Shown: positions 16,695 to 26,274, counted from the first letter of the stretch. The stretch: 64,000 nucleotides of DNA from Bermanella sp049115935 (GCA_049115935.1 JAGDZK010000023.1:78484-142483); one strand, 5' to 3'. Notes: generated from the letters alone by a model not told the origin. Numbers and translations are program-made.

Positions 16695-17750
16695 ATGAGT
16701 ACATGTTTTACATTGCCACAACTTGGCTGGCGCGGTTTTTTTCAAACACAATTAAACTTTGAAGAACTGGAAACGTTTTACCCTGTTCGCATCAGTGAAC
16801 AGCATAAAAACCAATATCATTATCTATCGGCCCAAGGGGAAGGCATCCTTGTGATTCACCATCACATGCCACCTATGACCGTCGGTGATTGGGTGTTATT
16901 AAATGAAGAGGGACAGTTTGAGCGTCTGCTAGAGCGTCAAAGTCATTTCTATCGCAAAGCCAGTGGCTCAAAAGTACAGGCACAAAGTATCGCCAGTAAT
17001 GTGGATACCGTGTTTATTGTGGCGTCTTTAAATGATGATTTTAATCTTAGTCGCATTGAACGTTATCTTGCTATCACCCATGAAGCTCAAAGCGATCCAG
17101 TGGTCGTACTAACCAAAGCAGACCTTTGTGCCGATACAGATGACTACATTGAGCAACTTCGGAAAATTGATCACCATTTAATGATCGAAGTAGTGAACGC
17201 ATTAGATGTTGAGACGTTAAGTGGCTTACAGTCTTGGTGTAAAAGTGGTAGTACCATCGCTCTACTAGGCTCTTCAGGTGTCGGCAAATCGACCTTAGTG
17301 AATACACTTAAAGGGTTAAGCTTAGGGGATGAAACCGCCAGCGCCACTCAGGGCATTCGTGAAGACGACAGTAAAGGCCGCCACACAACCACGTCACGTC
17401 AATTACACTTTTTACCACAAGGTGGAATGTTGTTAGACACACCAGGGATGCGTGAACTGCAAGTGGCTGACTGCGAAGGCGGTATACAACATACCTTCTC
17501 TGATATTGCAGAACTTGCAAAAGGCTGTCGTTTTACCAATTGCCAACATCAAGGCGAACCTGATTGCGCGGTAAACGCCGCCATTGATGATGGTGATTTG
17601 GAATTGCGGCGCTTACAAAGTTATCACAAGCTCATTCGTGAACAGGCTTTTAATTCGGCCACTCTTGCACAAAAGCGAGAGACCGATCGAAGTACCACTA
17701 AGTTTCACCGTAATGTGCAAAGTGATATGAGGGCGTTGAAGAATCGCTAA
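16695..17750 (+). CDS. rsgA: Ribosome small subunit-dependent GTPase A
   Basis: A 351-residue circularly permuted GTPase that acts late in 30S subunit maturation. After an OB-fold domain, the G motifs come in permuted order: G4 TKADLC (about 140), P loop GSSGVGKST (about 192) and G3 DTPGM (about 248). A zinc site follows (CRFTNCQHQGEPDC, about 277-290). The C-terminal tail is basic. GGGG precedes the ATG. A 7-bp tandem repeat begins right after the stop. Confidence 0.96.
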   Translation: MSTCFTLPQLGWRGFFQTQLNFEELETFYPVRISEQHKNQYHYLSAQGEGILVIHHHMPPMTVGDWVLLNEEGQFERLLERQSHFYRKASGSKVQAQSIASNVDTVFIVASLNDDFNLSRIERYLAITHEAQSDPVVVLTKADLCADTDDYIEQLRKIDHHLMIEVVNALDVETLSGLQSWCKSGSTIALLGSSGVGKSTLVNTLKGLSLGDETASATQGIREDDSKGRHTTTSRQLHFLPQGGMLLDTPGMRELQVADCEGGIQHTFSDIAELAKGCRFTNCQHQGEPDCAVNAAIDDGDLELRRLQSYHKLIREQAFNSATLAQKRETDRSTTKFHRNVQSDMRALKNR

Positions 17751-17797
17751 GACGTTGGACGTTAGACGTTAGACGTTAGACGTTAGACGTTAGACGT
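17751..17797 (+). repeat. 7-bp tandem repeat (GACGTTA)n
   Basis: The unit GACGTTA occurs five times in a row, preceded by one GACGTTG and ended by a partial GACGT, about 6.7 copies in all. It starts at the base after the rsgA stop codon and ends 13 bases before a terminator stem. Confidence 0.97.
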
Positions 17798-17810
17798 CCT
17801 ATATTGAGAA

Positions 17811-17839
17811 CCGCTTGTAGAGATACAAGCGGTTTTTTT
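17811..17839 (+). terminator. Intrinsic terminator after rsgA
   Basis: CCGCTTGTA (17811-17819) and TACAAGCGG (17824-17832) form a 9-bp perfect stem with a GAGA loop, followed by seven T residues. Confidence 0.95.
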
Positions 17840-17875
17840 GTAATAAATTTTATTATTTAGAACGAAATAAAATCA

Positions 17876-19228
17876 CTATTCATAAATTTCGTACGGATCG
17901 TTTTTGCCAGCCCAATAATCTTCACCTTCAAGTTTAAAGTTTGAAGAAAAAGAACCATCTCCATTATTTATCCAAGTAATGTTTCTGGCATCTTGATAAT
18001 CGATTATGTCAGGTAAGCCATCGCTATTTATATCCTGCACTCTAATCCAATCTATCCAACCACCAAGCGGGGCTTCACCTGATAAATTTGAATCATCATA
18101 TTCAGCATCTACACCACGATCTCTAAAATCCTCACCACCCCTTTTAGCCCAATCGGTTCTTCTCTCAATATTGTTTGATTGATCTATAAAGGTTTTTTCC
18201 CCTGTGGCAACCAGTAACTGTACATAAAACCCTTGGTAAAGGGTAAATTTTCCGCCTGAATTATCACCCGTTCTTAATATGATAATATCTTTGAGGCTAT
18301 CACCATTAATGTCTTCAGCCTCTATGTCCAGTACCGTGCCCAACTTATCTATTGTTGGCAGAATAACAGGAGATTCATATCGCCCTGTGCTATTACCATA
18401 ATAAATGGCGGTATCCATACCTTGGATTTCATGACCGCCTTTAAGTAAATCAAGATAACCATCTTCATTCACATCAATTAACTCCGTGGTATAGCCTCTA
18501 TGCTGAACTTGATCTGCATTGGTAATTCGATCGCTGGACTTGGTAAATTGTGCATTCCCATTATTAATCAAAAAATAAAAGCCATCATTTGTGGCATCTC
18601 CCATTAATATATCAAGATCGCCATCGTTATCGATATCACCAGCAGCGCCACTATGGAAATAACCTGTATATGAACTAAGGGCATTACTGAATTCTAAGTT
18701 GCTTTTCGTACTCAAATAAAGCTCCGCCACTTCTCCAGCAAAAGGCTCTTGGTCTAAACCATGACCAAAGTTAACAACGTCAGGTATATCATCACCATTA
18801 AAATCGCCTACAATGGTTTTTCTAGGATGAATTAAACCTTCACCACCCGTTATAAAGCTATCTTCTCTTACAAACTCACCATTATTGTTTTGTCTATAAA
18901 AATAGGGACGCTGTTTATCAACTAAATTTGAACCTGACTGTAAAAAATCAATATCCCCATCATCGTCAAAATCACCATATCCAACCCCATGGTAAACGCC
19001 TGAATATCTATTTTCTTCGAAGCCAAATAAACGGTTATGACGAAACTCAGACTTTTGAGCTTCATAAGAAGTACTGTTATTCACGGACAAATCTGGGGAA
19101 AGATGAAGATCTATTTTCTCAACGTCTTCTGCTGGTGGCGTGTTACTTTTTTCATTACTACTTCCACACGCAGTCATAATGATAGTTAAAGCTACAATAG
19201 GCGGCCAATATTTCAGTGATTCCAACAC
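17876..19228 (-). CDS. FG-GAP/VCBS-repeat lipoprotein
   Basis: A 450-residue exported protein with a lipoprotein signal peptide (lipobox MTAC, Cys21) followed by a Ser/Asn-rich linker. The rest carries repeated calcium-loop FG-GAP/VCBS units such as GDFDDDGDIDFL, GDFNGDDIPDVV, GDIDNDGDLDILMGD and INSDGLPDIID, which fold as a beta-propeller of the integrin alpha type. It is likely anchored in the outer membrane. Partner or ligand is unknown. It ends close to the rsgA terminator, which may serve both strands. Confidence 0.82.
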   Translation of the reverse strand: MLESLKYWPPIVALTIIMTACGSSNEKSNTPPAEDVEKIDLHLSPDLSVNNSTSYEAQKSEFRHNRLFGFEENRYSGVYHGVGYGDFDDDGDIDFLQSGSNLVDKQRPYFYRQNNNGEFVREDSFITGGEGLIHPRKTIVGDFNGDDIPDVVNFGHGLDQEPFAGEVAELYLSTKSNLEFSNALSSYTGYFHSGAAGDIDNDGDLDILMGDATNDGFYFLINNGNAQFTKSSDRITNADQVQHRGYTTELIDVNEDGYLDLLKGGHEIQGMDTAIYYGNSTGRYESPVILPTIDKLGTVLDIEAEDINGDSLKDIIILRTGDNSGGKFTLYQGFYVQLLVATGEKTFIDQSNNIERRTDWAKRGGEDFRDRGVDAEYDDSNLSGEAPLGGWIDWIRVQDINSDGLPDIIDYQDARNITWINNGDGSFSSNFKLEGEDYWAGKNDPYEIYE

Positions 19229-19286
19229 TTTTAGGTCCTCAATCGTATATAGTTAAATAATGAAAATATGACTTTCTAAGTTAGTG

Positions 19287-19772
19287 CTACGCACTTTTCA
19301 ATTTTTTATACGTCTCACGCAGCAACATCACATCATTAGCAGCACGGTGCATCTCTAAACCAAGCTGTTTGACCATAGCGTCTTTGGTATCGCTCCAAAC
19401 AGCCATATCGTCTTCGGATAATAAGCGGGTGAGAGTATCAAGTTTGAAACGTTGAATAATTTCAGCTTCATCGAACAAGCGACCTAACCAAGAACTATCA
19501 AAGCTCCAAGCGTCGCTGTAGAGGGTGAGGCCACTGCATAAATCATTTAGAAATATGGCGACTTCACGGGGGGTTTTACCGTGCTCTTGCAGGTAATCAC
19601 GGGTGATGCCGTGAATGGCTTGGGCTTTTTCGTCCCAATGGTCCCAGCCTTCGGCAGGTTTAATCAGCAATGCATGGACGGAGCCATCTGCAAGGGCGAT
19701 ACCCACTTCAATGGGGTAACTACCGCGTCCAAATCCGGACGCTTCTAAATCAATAATGGCCGGCATTTCCAT
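19287..19772 (-). CDS. DEDD-type 3'-5' exonuclease
   Basis: A 161-residue DnaQ-like exonuclease domain protein. The first acidic motif is IIDLEASGFGRG (Asp and Glu), the second lies in LYSDAWSFDSSW, and the third is HRAANDVMLL, with His and Asp of the DEDDh class. It lacks other domains. The biological substrate (DNA or RNA) is unknown. It follows the GspE-type ATPase gene by 84 bases. Confidence 0.85.
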   Translation of the reverse strand: MEMPAIIDLEASGFGRGSYPIEVGIALADGSVHALLIKPAEGWDHWDEKAQAIHGITRDYLQEHGKTPREVAIFLNDLCSGLTLYSDAWSFDSSWLGRLFDEAEIIQRFKLDTLTRLLSEDDMAVWSDTKDAMVKQLGLEMHRAANDVMLLRETYKKLKSA

Positions 19773-19856
19773 TATGTTATACCTTTTTTTATGGCACCAA
19801 GCGTGCTTGATGCGGAATCCGGGCGTAATAACGGCTGTAAGCGATTCGTCCTTTGC

Positions 19857-21620
19857 TTAACCCACTTCATTAGGCGTGACTCGCAATACTTCTTCTATGG
19901 TGGTGAGTCCTGCTGCCACCTTCTGCGCACCACTTAAGCGTAGGTTACGCATGCCGTTTTTCATGGCTTGGCGTCTTAATTGCGCCATATCTGTTTGTAC
20001 TTGGATAAGATCTGCCAATGTATCACTCATAGGCATAACTTCATAGAGCCCAGCTCGACCCATGTAACCTGTGTTGCGGCACTCTAAACAGCCGACAGGC
20101 TCGTAAATAAATTCAGGGGCTTTGGCGCTCCATGGCTGAACCAGTTCATTCCATTGTTTAATGTCAGTGGCTTGTTTCTGTTTACAATGGGGGCACAAAG
20201 TACGCACTAGACGCTGCGCCATCACCCCTGATACTGCACTTTTAATCAGATAATGGGGCACGCCAATATGCTGTAATCGAGCAATGGCACTGGGTGCATC
20301 ATTGGTATGCAAAGTAGATAAAACCAAGTGGCCGGTTAGCGCAGCTTGAATGGCCATTTCGGCGGTTTCGCTATCACGAATCTCACCCACCATGATGATA
20401 TCTGGGTCTTGTCGCATTAATGCACGAATACCGGATGCAAAATCTAAATCGATGGTTGGATTCACCTGCATTTGGTTAAACGTGGCCTCTACCATTTCGA
20501 TTGGGTCTTCCACGGTACACACGTTAACTTCTTCTGTGGCGAGCTGCTTTAAGGTGCTGTAAAGCGTGGTGGTTTTACCTGACCCTGTGGGGCCTGTTAC
20601 CAATACAATCCCTGAGGTTTGATGCACCATGTGATCCCACAGGGCATAGTCTTCTTTACTAAAACCCAGCTCACTGAAATTGCGCAGCAATACATCTGGA
20701 TCAAAAATTCGCATGACTAACTTTTCGCCAAACGCGGTGGGCATGGTGCTTAAGCGTAACTCTACTTCATGGCCATTAGGTGTGCGGGTTTTTATACGGC
20801 TATCTTGTGGTTTACGCTTTTCAGCGATATTCATGCGCCCTAAGCTTTTTATGCGCGAGGTAACAGCGTTAGATACGGTTGCCGGAAACTCATAAACAGG
20901 ATGCAATACACCGTCAATACGAAAGCGCACTTTCGAGATATCACGACGCGGTTCAATATGAATATCACTGGCGCGCTGTTCAAAGGCATATTGAAACAAC
21001 CAATCAACGATATTCACAATGTGTTCATCATTGGCGTCTGAGTTACCTTTACTGCCCAGTTCAACCAAGGACTCTAAATTGCTGCCCTGCTTTTGGTGTA
21101 ACGCACTGGCGCCACTGACCGATGCCGCCAACGAGAAAAACTCCACTTGAAAACGTTGTATATCAGACGGCTTCGCCACAACGATTTCAACTTGGCGACG
21201 ATTAATGTGTTCAATATCAGCAATCCAGCGGCGATCAAATGGTTCAGCCGTGGCAACTGTCACCACATCTTGCGTAAGCCCAACCGGTAATAAACCATGA
21301 CGCTTAGCAAACGCAAACGACATGGTGGGGGTGACTTTACTGGCTTTCACTTTTAACGGGTCAATAGTGAAGTATTCAAGGTTGGATTCTTTTGCCAGTA
21401 AACCCATGATGAATTCTTCATCCAGTTTTACATCTTGATTTACCGCACTTTTAAATTGATAGCTTTGAATGGCCGTAGCAGGATGGGATTTGCCATTCAT
21501 GCCTTTTTGCTTAATATCAGCCAGGTGTTCAGGGCTTAGGTGGCCGTCCTGCTTCAGCAAGTTAGTAATGGCCCCTATGGATAATTTTAAATCTTGTACC
21601 TGGCTCATATCTGTTTCCAC
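19857..21620 (-). CDS. GspE/PilB-type secretion or pilus assembly ATPase
   Basis: A 587-residue hexameric ATPase of type II secretion / type IV pilus systems. An N-terminal T2SSE_N-like domain (about 60-170) is followed by the catalytic core: Walker A GPTGSGKTTTLYSTL (about 342), Asp box DPIEMVE, Walker B IMVGEIRDSETAE and the His box LSTLHTNDAPSAI. A tetracysteine zinc motif is present (CPHCKQK and CLECRNTGY, about 470-510). No other secretion or pilus genes are nearby, so whether it is GspE, PilB or an accessory paralogue cannot be told. The window also encodes a T2SS-type lipase. Confidence 0.9.
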   Translation of the reverse strand: METDMSQVQDLKLSIGAITNLLKQDGHLSPEHLADIKQKGMNGKSHPATAIQSYQFKSAVNQDVKLDEEFIMGLLAKESNLEYFTIDPLKVKASKVTPTMSFAFAKRHGLLPVGLTQDVVTVATAEPFDRRWIADIEHINRRQVEIVVAKPSDIQRFQVEFFSLAASVSGASALHQKQGSNLESLVELGSKGNSDANDEHIVNIVDWLFQYAFEQRASDIHIEPRRDISKVRFRIDGVLHPVYEFPATVSNAVTSRIKSLGRMNIAEKRKPQDSRIKTRTPNGHEVELRLSTMPTAFGEKLVMRIFDPDVLLRNFSELGFSKEDYALWDHMVHQTSGIVLVTGPTGSGKTTTLYSTLKQLATEEVNVCTVEDPIEMVEATFNQMQVNPTIDLDFASGIRALMRQDPDIIMVGEIRDSETAEMAIQAALTGHLVLSTLHTNDAPSAIARLQHIGVPHYLIKSAVSGVMAQRLVRTLCPHCKQKQATDIKQWNELVQPWSAKAPEFIYEPVGCLECRNTGYMGRAGLYEVMPMSDTLADLIQVQTDMAQLRRQAMKNGMRNLRLSGAQKVAAGLTTIEEVLRVTPNEVG

Positions 21621-21659
21621 TACCCGCTTATTTCAAGGCGAGTATCTTTAGCAAAATGA

Positions 21660-23042
21660 TTATGCATCAGCTTGAAGGCGTGTCATTAACGCCTGCTTTG
21701 CATCCAATAAGTTTCGTCTTTCAACCGTTATGCGGCGCTGCCAGCTGGCCAACTTGGCGCGACTGGTTTCATCTGTAATGGCCTGCTGAATATCTTGTGC
21801 TGCAATCATGGCATTAACCACCAGCTGACATCGAATCACCTCATTCACCGCTTGATAACGTGAATCTTGGCAACGTAGTAATACATACGCTAACGCCTGT
21901 AATGATGATTCATGCTCGCCATGGCCCTGCCCTACCCGGGTTAATAAATCTTGAATCCAAGGAGCACCATTTACATCGGCTTGCTGCGCTTGGGCATATA
22001 AATATTCGCCCAGTTCTAACATGGCCATACCCAGACCATTATTCGCGATCCAAGTTTCAAGGCCCGCGCTTAATTGTGACGCCGATAACGATAATAATCG
22101 CTGACTCAATCCGCGGCTGTGACTGTTGTTATCCACATATAAACCCACCGCAACGCCTGCCGGTTGTAATAACTTTTGCAGATCAAGCTGCAACACCAAC
22201 CAACGACCCCTAATAGGATCAGGACAATTTGGTAATTCATTTAGCAATAAACAAATGGCACTGATCTGACGACTCATCACCAACAATGACCACCAGTTTT
22301 CTTGTTGTGAGAATTGATCCCAGTGACGGCTTAATCGGGTTAATGATTCTTGTAGCAAATCATAAGCAGGTAATTCATTCTTTGACCACGCATCCACAAA
22401 ATTTTGCGGGCTGAAAAAACTCAACTTAGGAAACAGCAAACCATAACCACGTTCGGCTTTATTAATATCACATGGCACTAACGGGTGTTTTTGAGCGAGC
22501 TGTTTTGCAAAAGTAAATAAGTCTTCTACACGACCCGACTTCAGTTCTAACTCAATTTCACACAAATTAATGCTTTGGCTAGTGCCGTTATGAGATTGAT
22601 TTTCAGATTTGTTATGAATTAAGCCTTCGTCTAATACCAGCTCAATCTCACTTTCGCCAAATTGCTTTAACCACACATGACGAGAAAAATCGGTTTTAAA
22701 AATAGGCTGTATTTGCTCACGCAGTTCAGCATCTAACTGAATATCATTTGCAAAGAGTGACCAATCTATCTGTGGGGATGCGATATCGTACTCCCACTCA
22801 CCACGTTCATGTAAACCCGCGATCGCTTGGCCTTTGTTTTTAAGGGTTTGTTTATAGCCGTGCTGAGATTTACGTACTCGTAAAGCGGCGTGTGCCTTAT
22901 TAAGTGCTAAATCCGGTGTATCAAAATATTGGTTATCCAGCTCTAACGGCGCACCTTGGGGTAAACCTAGATTCTCATCTTGAATGAAATTTGCGACCCC
23001 ATGACTGGGTAATGAGAGCTTCAGTTCGACTTCTTTCGCCAT
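21660..23042 (-). CDS. CYTH-CHAD domain protein (YgiF-like inorganic triphosphatase)
   Basis: A 460-residue protein with an N-terminal CYTH tunnel domain starting with the ExExK signature (EVELKL, Glu4, Glu6, Lys8) and a C-terminal helical CHAD domain (about 215-460) with conserved His and Arg that bind polyphosphate. E. coli YgiF of this architecture hydrolyses inorganic triphosphate. The gene is 39 bases upstream of the GspE-type gene, so they may be co-transcribed. Confidence 0.88.
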   Translation of the reverse strand: MAKEVELKLSLPSHGVANFIQDENLGLPQGAPLELDNQYFDTPDLALNKAHAALRVRKSQHGYKQTLKNKGQAIAGLHERGEWEYDIASPQIDWSLFANDIQLDAELREQIQPIFKTDFSRHVWLKQFGESEIELVLDEGLIHNKSENQSHNGTSQSINLCEIELELKSGRVEDLFTFAKQLAQKHPLVPCDINKAERGYGLLFPKLSFFSPQNFVDAWSKNELPAYDLLQESLTRLSRHWDQFSQQENWWSLLVMSRQISAICLLLNELPNCPDPIRGRWLVLQLDLQKLLQPAGVAVGLYVDNNSHSRGLSQRLLSLSASQLSAGLETWIANNGLGMAMLELGEYLYAQAQQADVNGAPWIQDLLTRVGQGHGEHESSLQALAYVLLRCQDSRYQAVNEVIRCQLVVNAMIAAQDIQQAITDETSRAKLASWQRRITVERRNLLDAKQALMTRLQADA

Positions 23043-23212
23043 AGCCTTCTACTTATAATTTTTTATCTGCGCAAGCTTAGCAGAAAGCCACTCAAGACTC
23101 AGTAACCTAAATGCAACACTGACTAATTAATCACAGTTAAATCCATAGAAACCCCAAGACATTTTTAACCGCTTTGATACACTGATGACACTCCTTACTA
23201 CAGGTTTAGGGC

Positions 23213-24361
23213 ATGAAGCACTTACCGAACATCAAACAGCAGCTCAGCACACTTTTAGCATTGCCTAGTATCTCCAGCGCGTTGCCCGCTTACGACATGA
23301 GTAACAAAGGTGTCATTGATCAAATTGCCAGCTGGTGTGAAACATTGGGTTTTAAAGTGGATATTCAATGTGTGGATAAAGCCCGTGGCAAGTTCAACCT
23401 ACTGGCCACACTCGGTAGTGGCCCAGGTGGGTTAATTCTATCCGGCCATACTGACACCGTGCCGTGCAACATTGAAAAATGGCAAAGCGATCCATTTAAA
23501 TTAACCGACAAAGACAACCGTTTTTATGGCTTGGGTTCATGCGATATGAAAGGCTTTTTTGCCTTAGCATTAGCCGCCATAGAAAAAGTGGACGCCAGCC
23601 AATTAAAAGCCCCTATTTTTATCCTTGCCACCGCCGACGAAGAAACCAGCATGAGTGGCGCACGGGCGCTGGCCACACTGGGTTTACCAAAAGCCCGTGC
23701 CGCCATCATTGGTGAACCCACAGGTTTAAAACCCATTAATATGCACAAAGGCATATTAATGGAAGGCATCAAAATCACAGGCCAAGCTGGCCATAGTTCA
23801 GACCCTGAACTGGGTAACAATGCCATGGACGCCATGCATACTGTCATTAGTGAACTAAAAGATTTTCGCCAGCAGCTTAAACAAGAATTCAACCACACCG
23901 CGTTTAGCGTACCTAGTCCAACCTTAAATCTAGGCTGCATTCATGGTGGCGATAATCCCAATCGTATTTGCGGGCAATGCGAATTGCATTTTGACTTGCG
24001 CATGATCCCAGGCATGAATACCAATCAACTGCGACAACGCATTCAAGATCGCCTCGATATGGTGGCCAAACAAACCCAAACTCAAATTGAGTTTTATCGA
24101 TTATTCGATGGCGTGGATGCCTTTGCCAGTGGCGAAAACAGCGAGCTAGTCGCATTGGCTGAAAAATTATCAGGCCATGGTGCAGAAGCGGTAGCGTTCG
24201 CAACCGAAGCACCATTTTTAGCCGCCGCTAATATCGACACCGTGGTAATGGGCGCGGGCTCCATTGACCAAGCGCACCAGCCTGATGAATATATGGCCCA
24301 TGATCAAATTGAACCCATGGTGAAATACATCGGACAATTTATTAAACATTATTGTTTGTAA
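23213..24361 (+). CDS. argE: Acetylornithine deacetylase
   Basis: A 382-residue M20-family metallohydrolase that removes the acetyl group of N-acetylornithine in arginine synthesis. Metal-binding motifs: LSGHTDTVPC (His and Asp), LGSCDMKGFFAL, the catalytic Glu pair in ADEETSMSG and IGEPTGLKP. The dimerisation stretch AGHSSDPELGNNAMDAM is intact. argA follows 51 bases later on the same strand, making an arg pair as in Pseudomonas. Confidence 0.95.
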   Translation: MKHLPNIKQQLSTLLALPSISSALPAYDMSNKGVIDQIASWCETLGFKVDIQCVDKARGKFNLLATLGSGPGGLILSGHTDTVPCNIEKWQSDPFKLTDKDNRFYGLGSCDMKGFFALALAAIEKVDASQLKAPIFILATADEETSMSGARALATLGLPKARAAIIGEPTGLKPINMHKGILMEGIKITGQAGHSSDPELGNNAMDAMHTVISELKDFRQQLKQEFNHTAFSVPSPTLNLGCIHGGDNPNRICGQCELHFDLRMIPGMNTNQLRQRIQDRLDMVAKQTQTQIEFYRLFDGVDAFASGENSELVALAEKLSGHGAEAVAFATEAPFLAAANIDTVVMGAGSIDQAHQPDEYMAHDQIEPMVKYIGQFIKHYCL

Positions 24362-24412
24362 GTAGCAAAAGCCCTTACACTTAACCGATTAACACACAAA
24401 AGATTAAACACA

Positions 24413-25717
24413 TTGACTGACTCTATTGACCAACACGTCAACTGGTTTAGACAAAGTTCCCCCTACATTAATGCACATAGGGGTAAAACCTTTGTCATCA
24501 TGTTAGGGGGTGACACACTCGCTTCCGACCAGTTCCAACACATTATTCACGACATCGCCTTGCTGAACAGTTTAGGGGTGCGCTTAGTTTTGGTTCATGG
24601 TGCACGACCACAAATCGACGAGCTATGTGAATTAAAAAATCAAAGTGCCACCTTCAGTGATAACAAACGTATTACTGATAAAGCCATGTTGGTGACAGTG
24701 CAACAAGCGGTAGGACAATTACGTTCACAAATTGAAGCCATATTAACCACAGGTATGAGCAACAGCCCCATGCACGGCGCTGATATTCGCGTGGTGGGTG
24801 GTAATTTTGTTATTGCCAAGCCAATGGGTGTGATTGATGGCGTTGATTTTGGCCATACTGGTGAAGTACGCAAAATCGACGTGCGTGCTATTAATAAAGT
24901 GCTCGATAATAACGCCATCGCGTTACTCAATTGCTTAGGGTATAGCCGCACAGGTGAAACATTTAACCTTGCAGTTGAAGACGTCGCCACTGAAACTGCC
25001 ATTGCTTTGCAAGCAGATAAACTGATTTTATTCGGTGAGAATAACTGCATTAAACGTGACGGTCAGTTGGTAAAAGAGGTGGTCACCAGCGCCATTCCTC
25101 AACTGCTTGCACAAGGGCTTAATAACGAACAAACGCTGCATCTGAATACTGCCAGTTATGCCGTCAATAGTGGCGTGAAACGTTGTCAGCTAATTCAACA
25201 TACTCAAGATGGCGCACTACTAACAGAGTTATTCACTCTTGATGGTTGCGGCACCCTGGTCAGTCAGCATCACCAAGAGCAGCTACGTGCTGCGCGCATG
25301 GAAGATGTGATGGGTATATTAGACTTACTCAGTCCATTAGAAGAAAAGGGCATTCTTGTACGCCGCTCACGCAAAGTACTTGAAACCGAAATTGATCGTT
25401 TTCGAGTCTTAGTAAAAGACGGTATGGTGTTAGGTTGCGCGGCACTTTATCCATACGGTGAAGACATGGCCGAACTTGCCTGCGTTGCGGTTCACGGCGA
25501 GTACCGCAGTGGCCAACGAGGTGACCGTCTATTAAACACCTTGGTCAGTGAAGCCAAGAATAAAGGCATCAAAAACTTATTTGTTTTAACCACCCGAACC
25601 GCACAGTGGTTTGAAGAGCGAGGTTTTAAAGCCGCCGATATAGACGACTTACCGCCACAGAAAAAAGAACTTTATAACTACCAGCGCAACAGTAAGGTAT
25701 TTATAAAAGCCCTTTAA
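24413..25717 (+). CDS. argA: Amino-acid N-acetyltransferase (N-acetylglutamate synthase)
   Basis: A 434-residue enzyme that makes N-acetylglutamate, the first step of arginine synthesis. An amino-acid kinase-like domain (about 1-290; FVIMLGGDTLASDQF) is joined to a GNAT acetyltransferase domain (about 290-434; ACVAVHGEYRSGQRGDRLL, FVLTTRTAQWFEERGF). The family start coincides with a TTG at 24413 and no in-frame ATG precedes it, so initiation at TTG is likely. The domain order and C terminus (KELYNYQRNSKVFIK) match ArgA. Confidence 0.95.
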   Translation: MTDSIDQHVNWFRQSSPYINAHRGKTFVIMLGGDTLASDQFQHIIHDIALLNSLGVRLVLVHGARPQIDELCELKNQSATFSDNKRITDKAMLVTVQQAVGQLRSQIEAILTTGMSNSPMHGADIRVVGGNFVIAKPMGVIDGVDFGHTGEVRKIDVRAINKVLDNNAIALLNCLGYSRTGETFNLAVEDVATETAIALQADKLILFGENNCIKRDGQLVKEVVTSAIPQLLAQGLNNEQTLHLNTASYAVNSGVKRCQLIQHTQDGALLTELFTLDGCGTLVSQHHQEQLRAARMEDVMGILDLLSPLEEKGILVRRSRKVLETEIDRFRVLVKDGMVLGCAALYPYGEDMAELACVAVHGEYRSGQRGDRLLNTLVSEAKNKGIKNLFVLTTRTAQWFEERGFKAADIDDLPPQKKELYNYQRNSKVFIKAL

Positions 25718-25730
25718 AGGGCATATAAAA

Positions 25731-25760
25731 AACCCGTTTACAGTCATGTAAACGGGTTTT
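25731..25760. terminator. Bidirectional intrinsic terminator after argA
   Basis: AACCCGTTTACA (25731-25742) and TGTAAACGGGTT (25747-25758) form a 12-bp perfect stem with a GTCA loop, flanked by A on the left and T on the right, so it can stop argA and the convergent gene. A further palindrome, GCCCTTTAAAGGGC (25709-25722), spans the argA stop codon. Confidence 0.88.
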
Positions 25761-25791
25761 GTGAGACAAAAAAGCAGATAGCACTGCAAAC

Positions 25792-26130
25792 TTACCGCCC
25801 CATAAACTCATTGATCAAGCTAGTCAGGGCATCGTTCAAACCGTCTTCGAATTCTTCTAGACTTTCATCAAATAAAGCTAAGTATTTTTCAGCTTGGGAA
25901 TGGTTTAATTTTTTTTGCGCAACACTGTACTGCATCTCAGGTGCGGATTTATTTCTTCTAGGAATGAACTGACAATCTAGGTAATCCGTATTTAACGATT
26001 GTAATTTTTCACAAGCAAACTCACAAAAGTCATCCACTAGGCTGTCACCGGTCGGCCCAAGACACCCAGGTTCAACTCGATATATTAAAGAAAGTTTATT
26101 GTCTTGCGACAATGGTAATACACTTTTCAT
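25792..26130 (-). CDS. Conserved hypothetical protein
   Basis: A 112-residue acidic soluble protein. A longer frame reaches 26190, but the ATG at 26130 gives a start (MKSVLPLSQDNKLSLIYRVEPGCLGPTG) that looks like a protein N terminus, whereas the extension is unlike one. Six Cys-containing positions and Glu/Asp-rich helices follow (LALFDESLEEFEDGL). I believe similar proteins occur in other gammaproteobacteria, but the function is unknown. Confidence 0.65.
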   Translation of the reverse strand: MKSVLPLSQDNKLSLIYRVEPGCLGPTGDSLVDDFCEFACEKLQSLNTDYLDCQFIPRRNKSAPEMQYSVAQKKLNHSQAEKYLALFDESLEEFEDGLNDALTSLINEFMGR

Positions 26131-26274
26131 ATACCTATTCCCTACCCCGGCACCAACATTCACAACCACTAAGATCGCACCCAAGGGCAAATCATTTATG
26201 GTAATAATTGTAGCTCTTATTTGGGGTATCGACAGGCCATATAAAGAAAATGAAGCGCCTCGCCGTAAATTAGC

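Noticed and set aside
26131..26190. Longer start of the gene at 25792
   Set aside because: The extra 20 residues do not resemble an export signal or a known N terminus, and an ATG with upstream purines follows.
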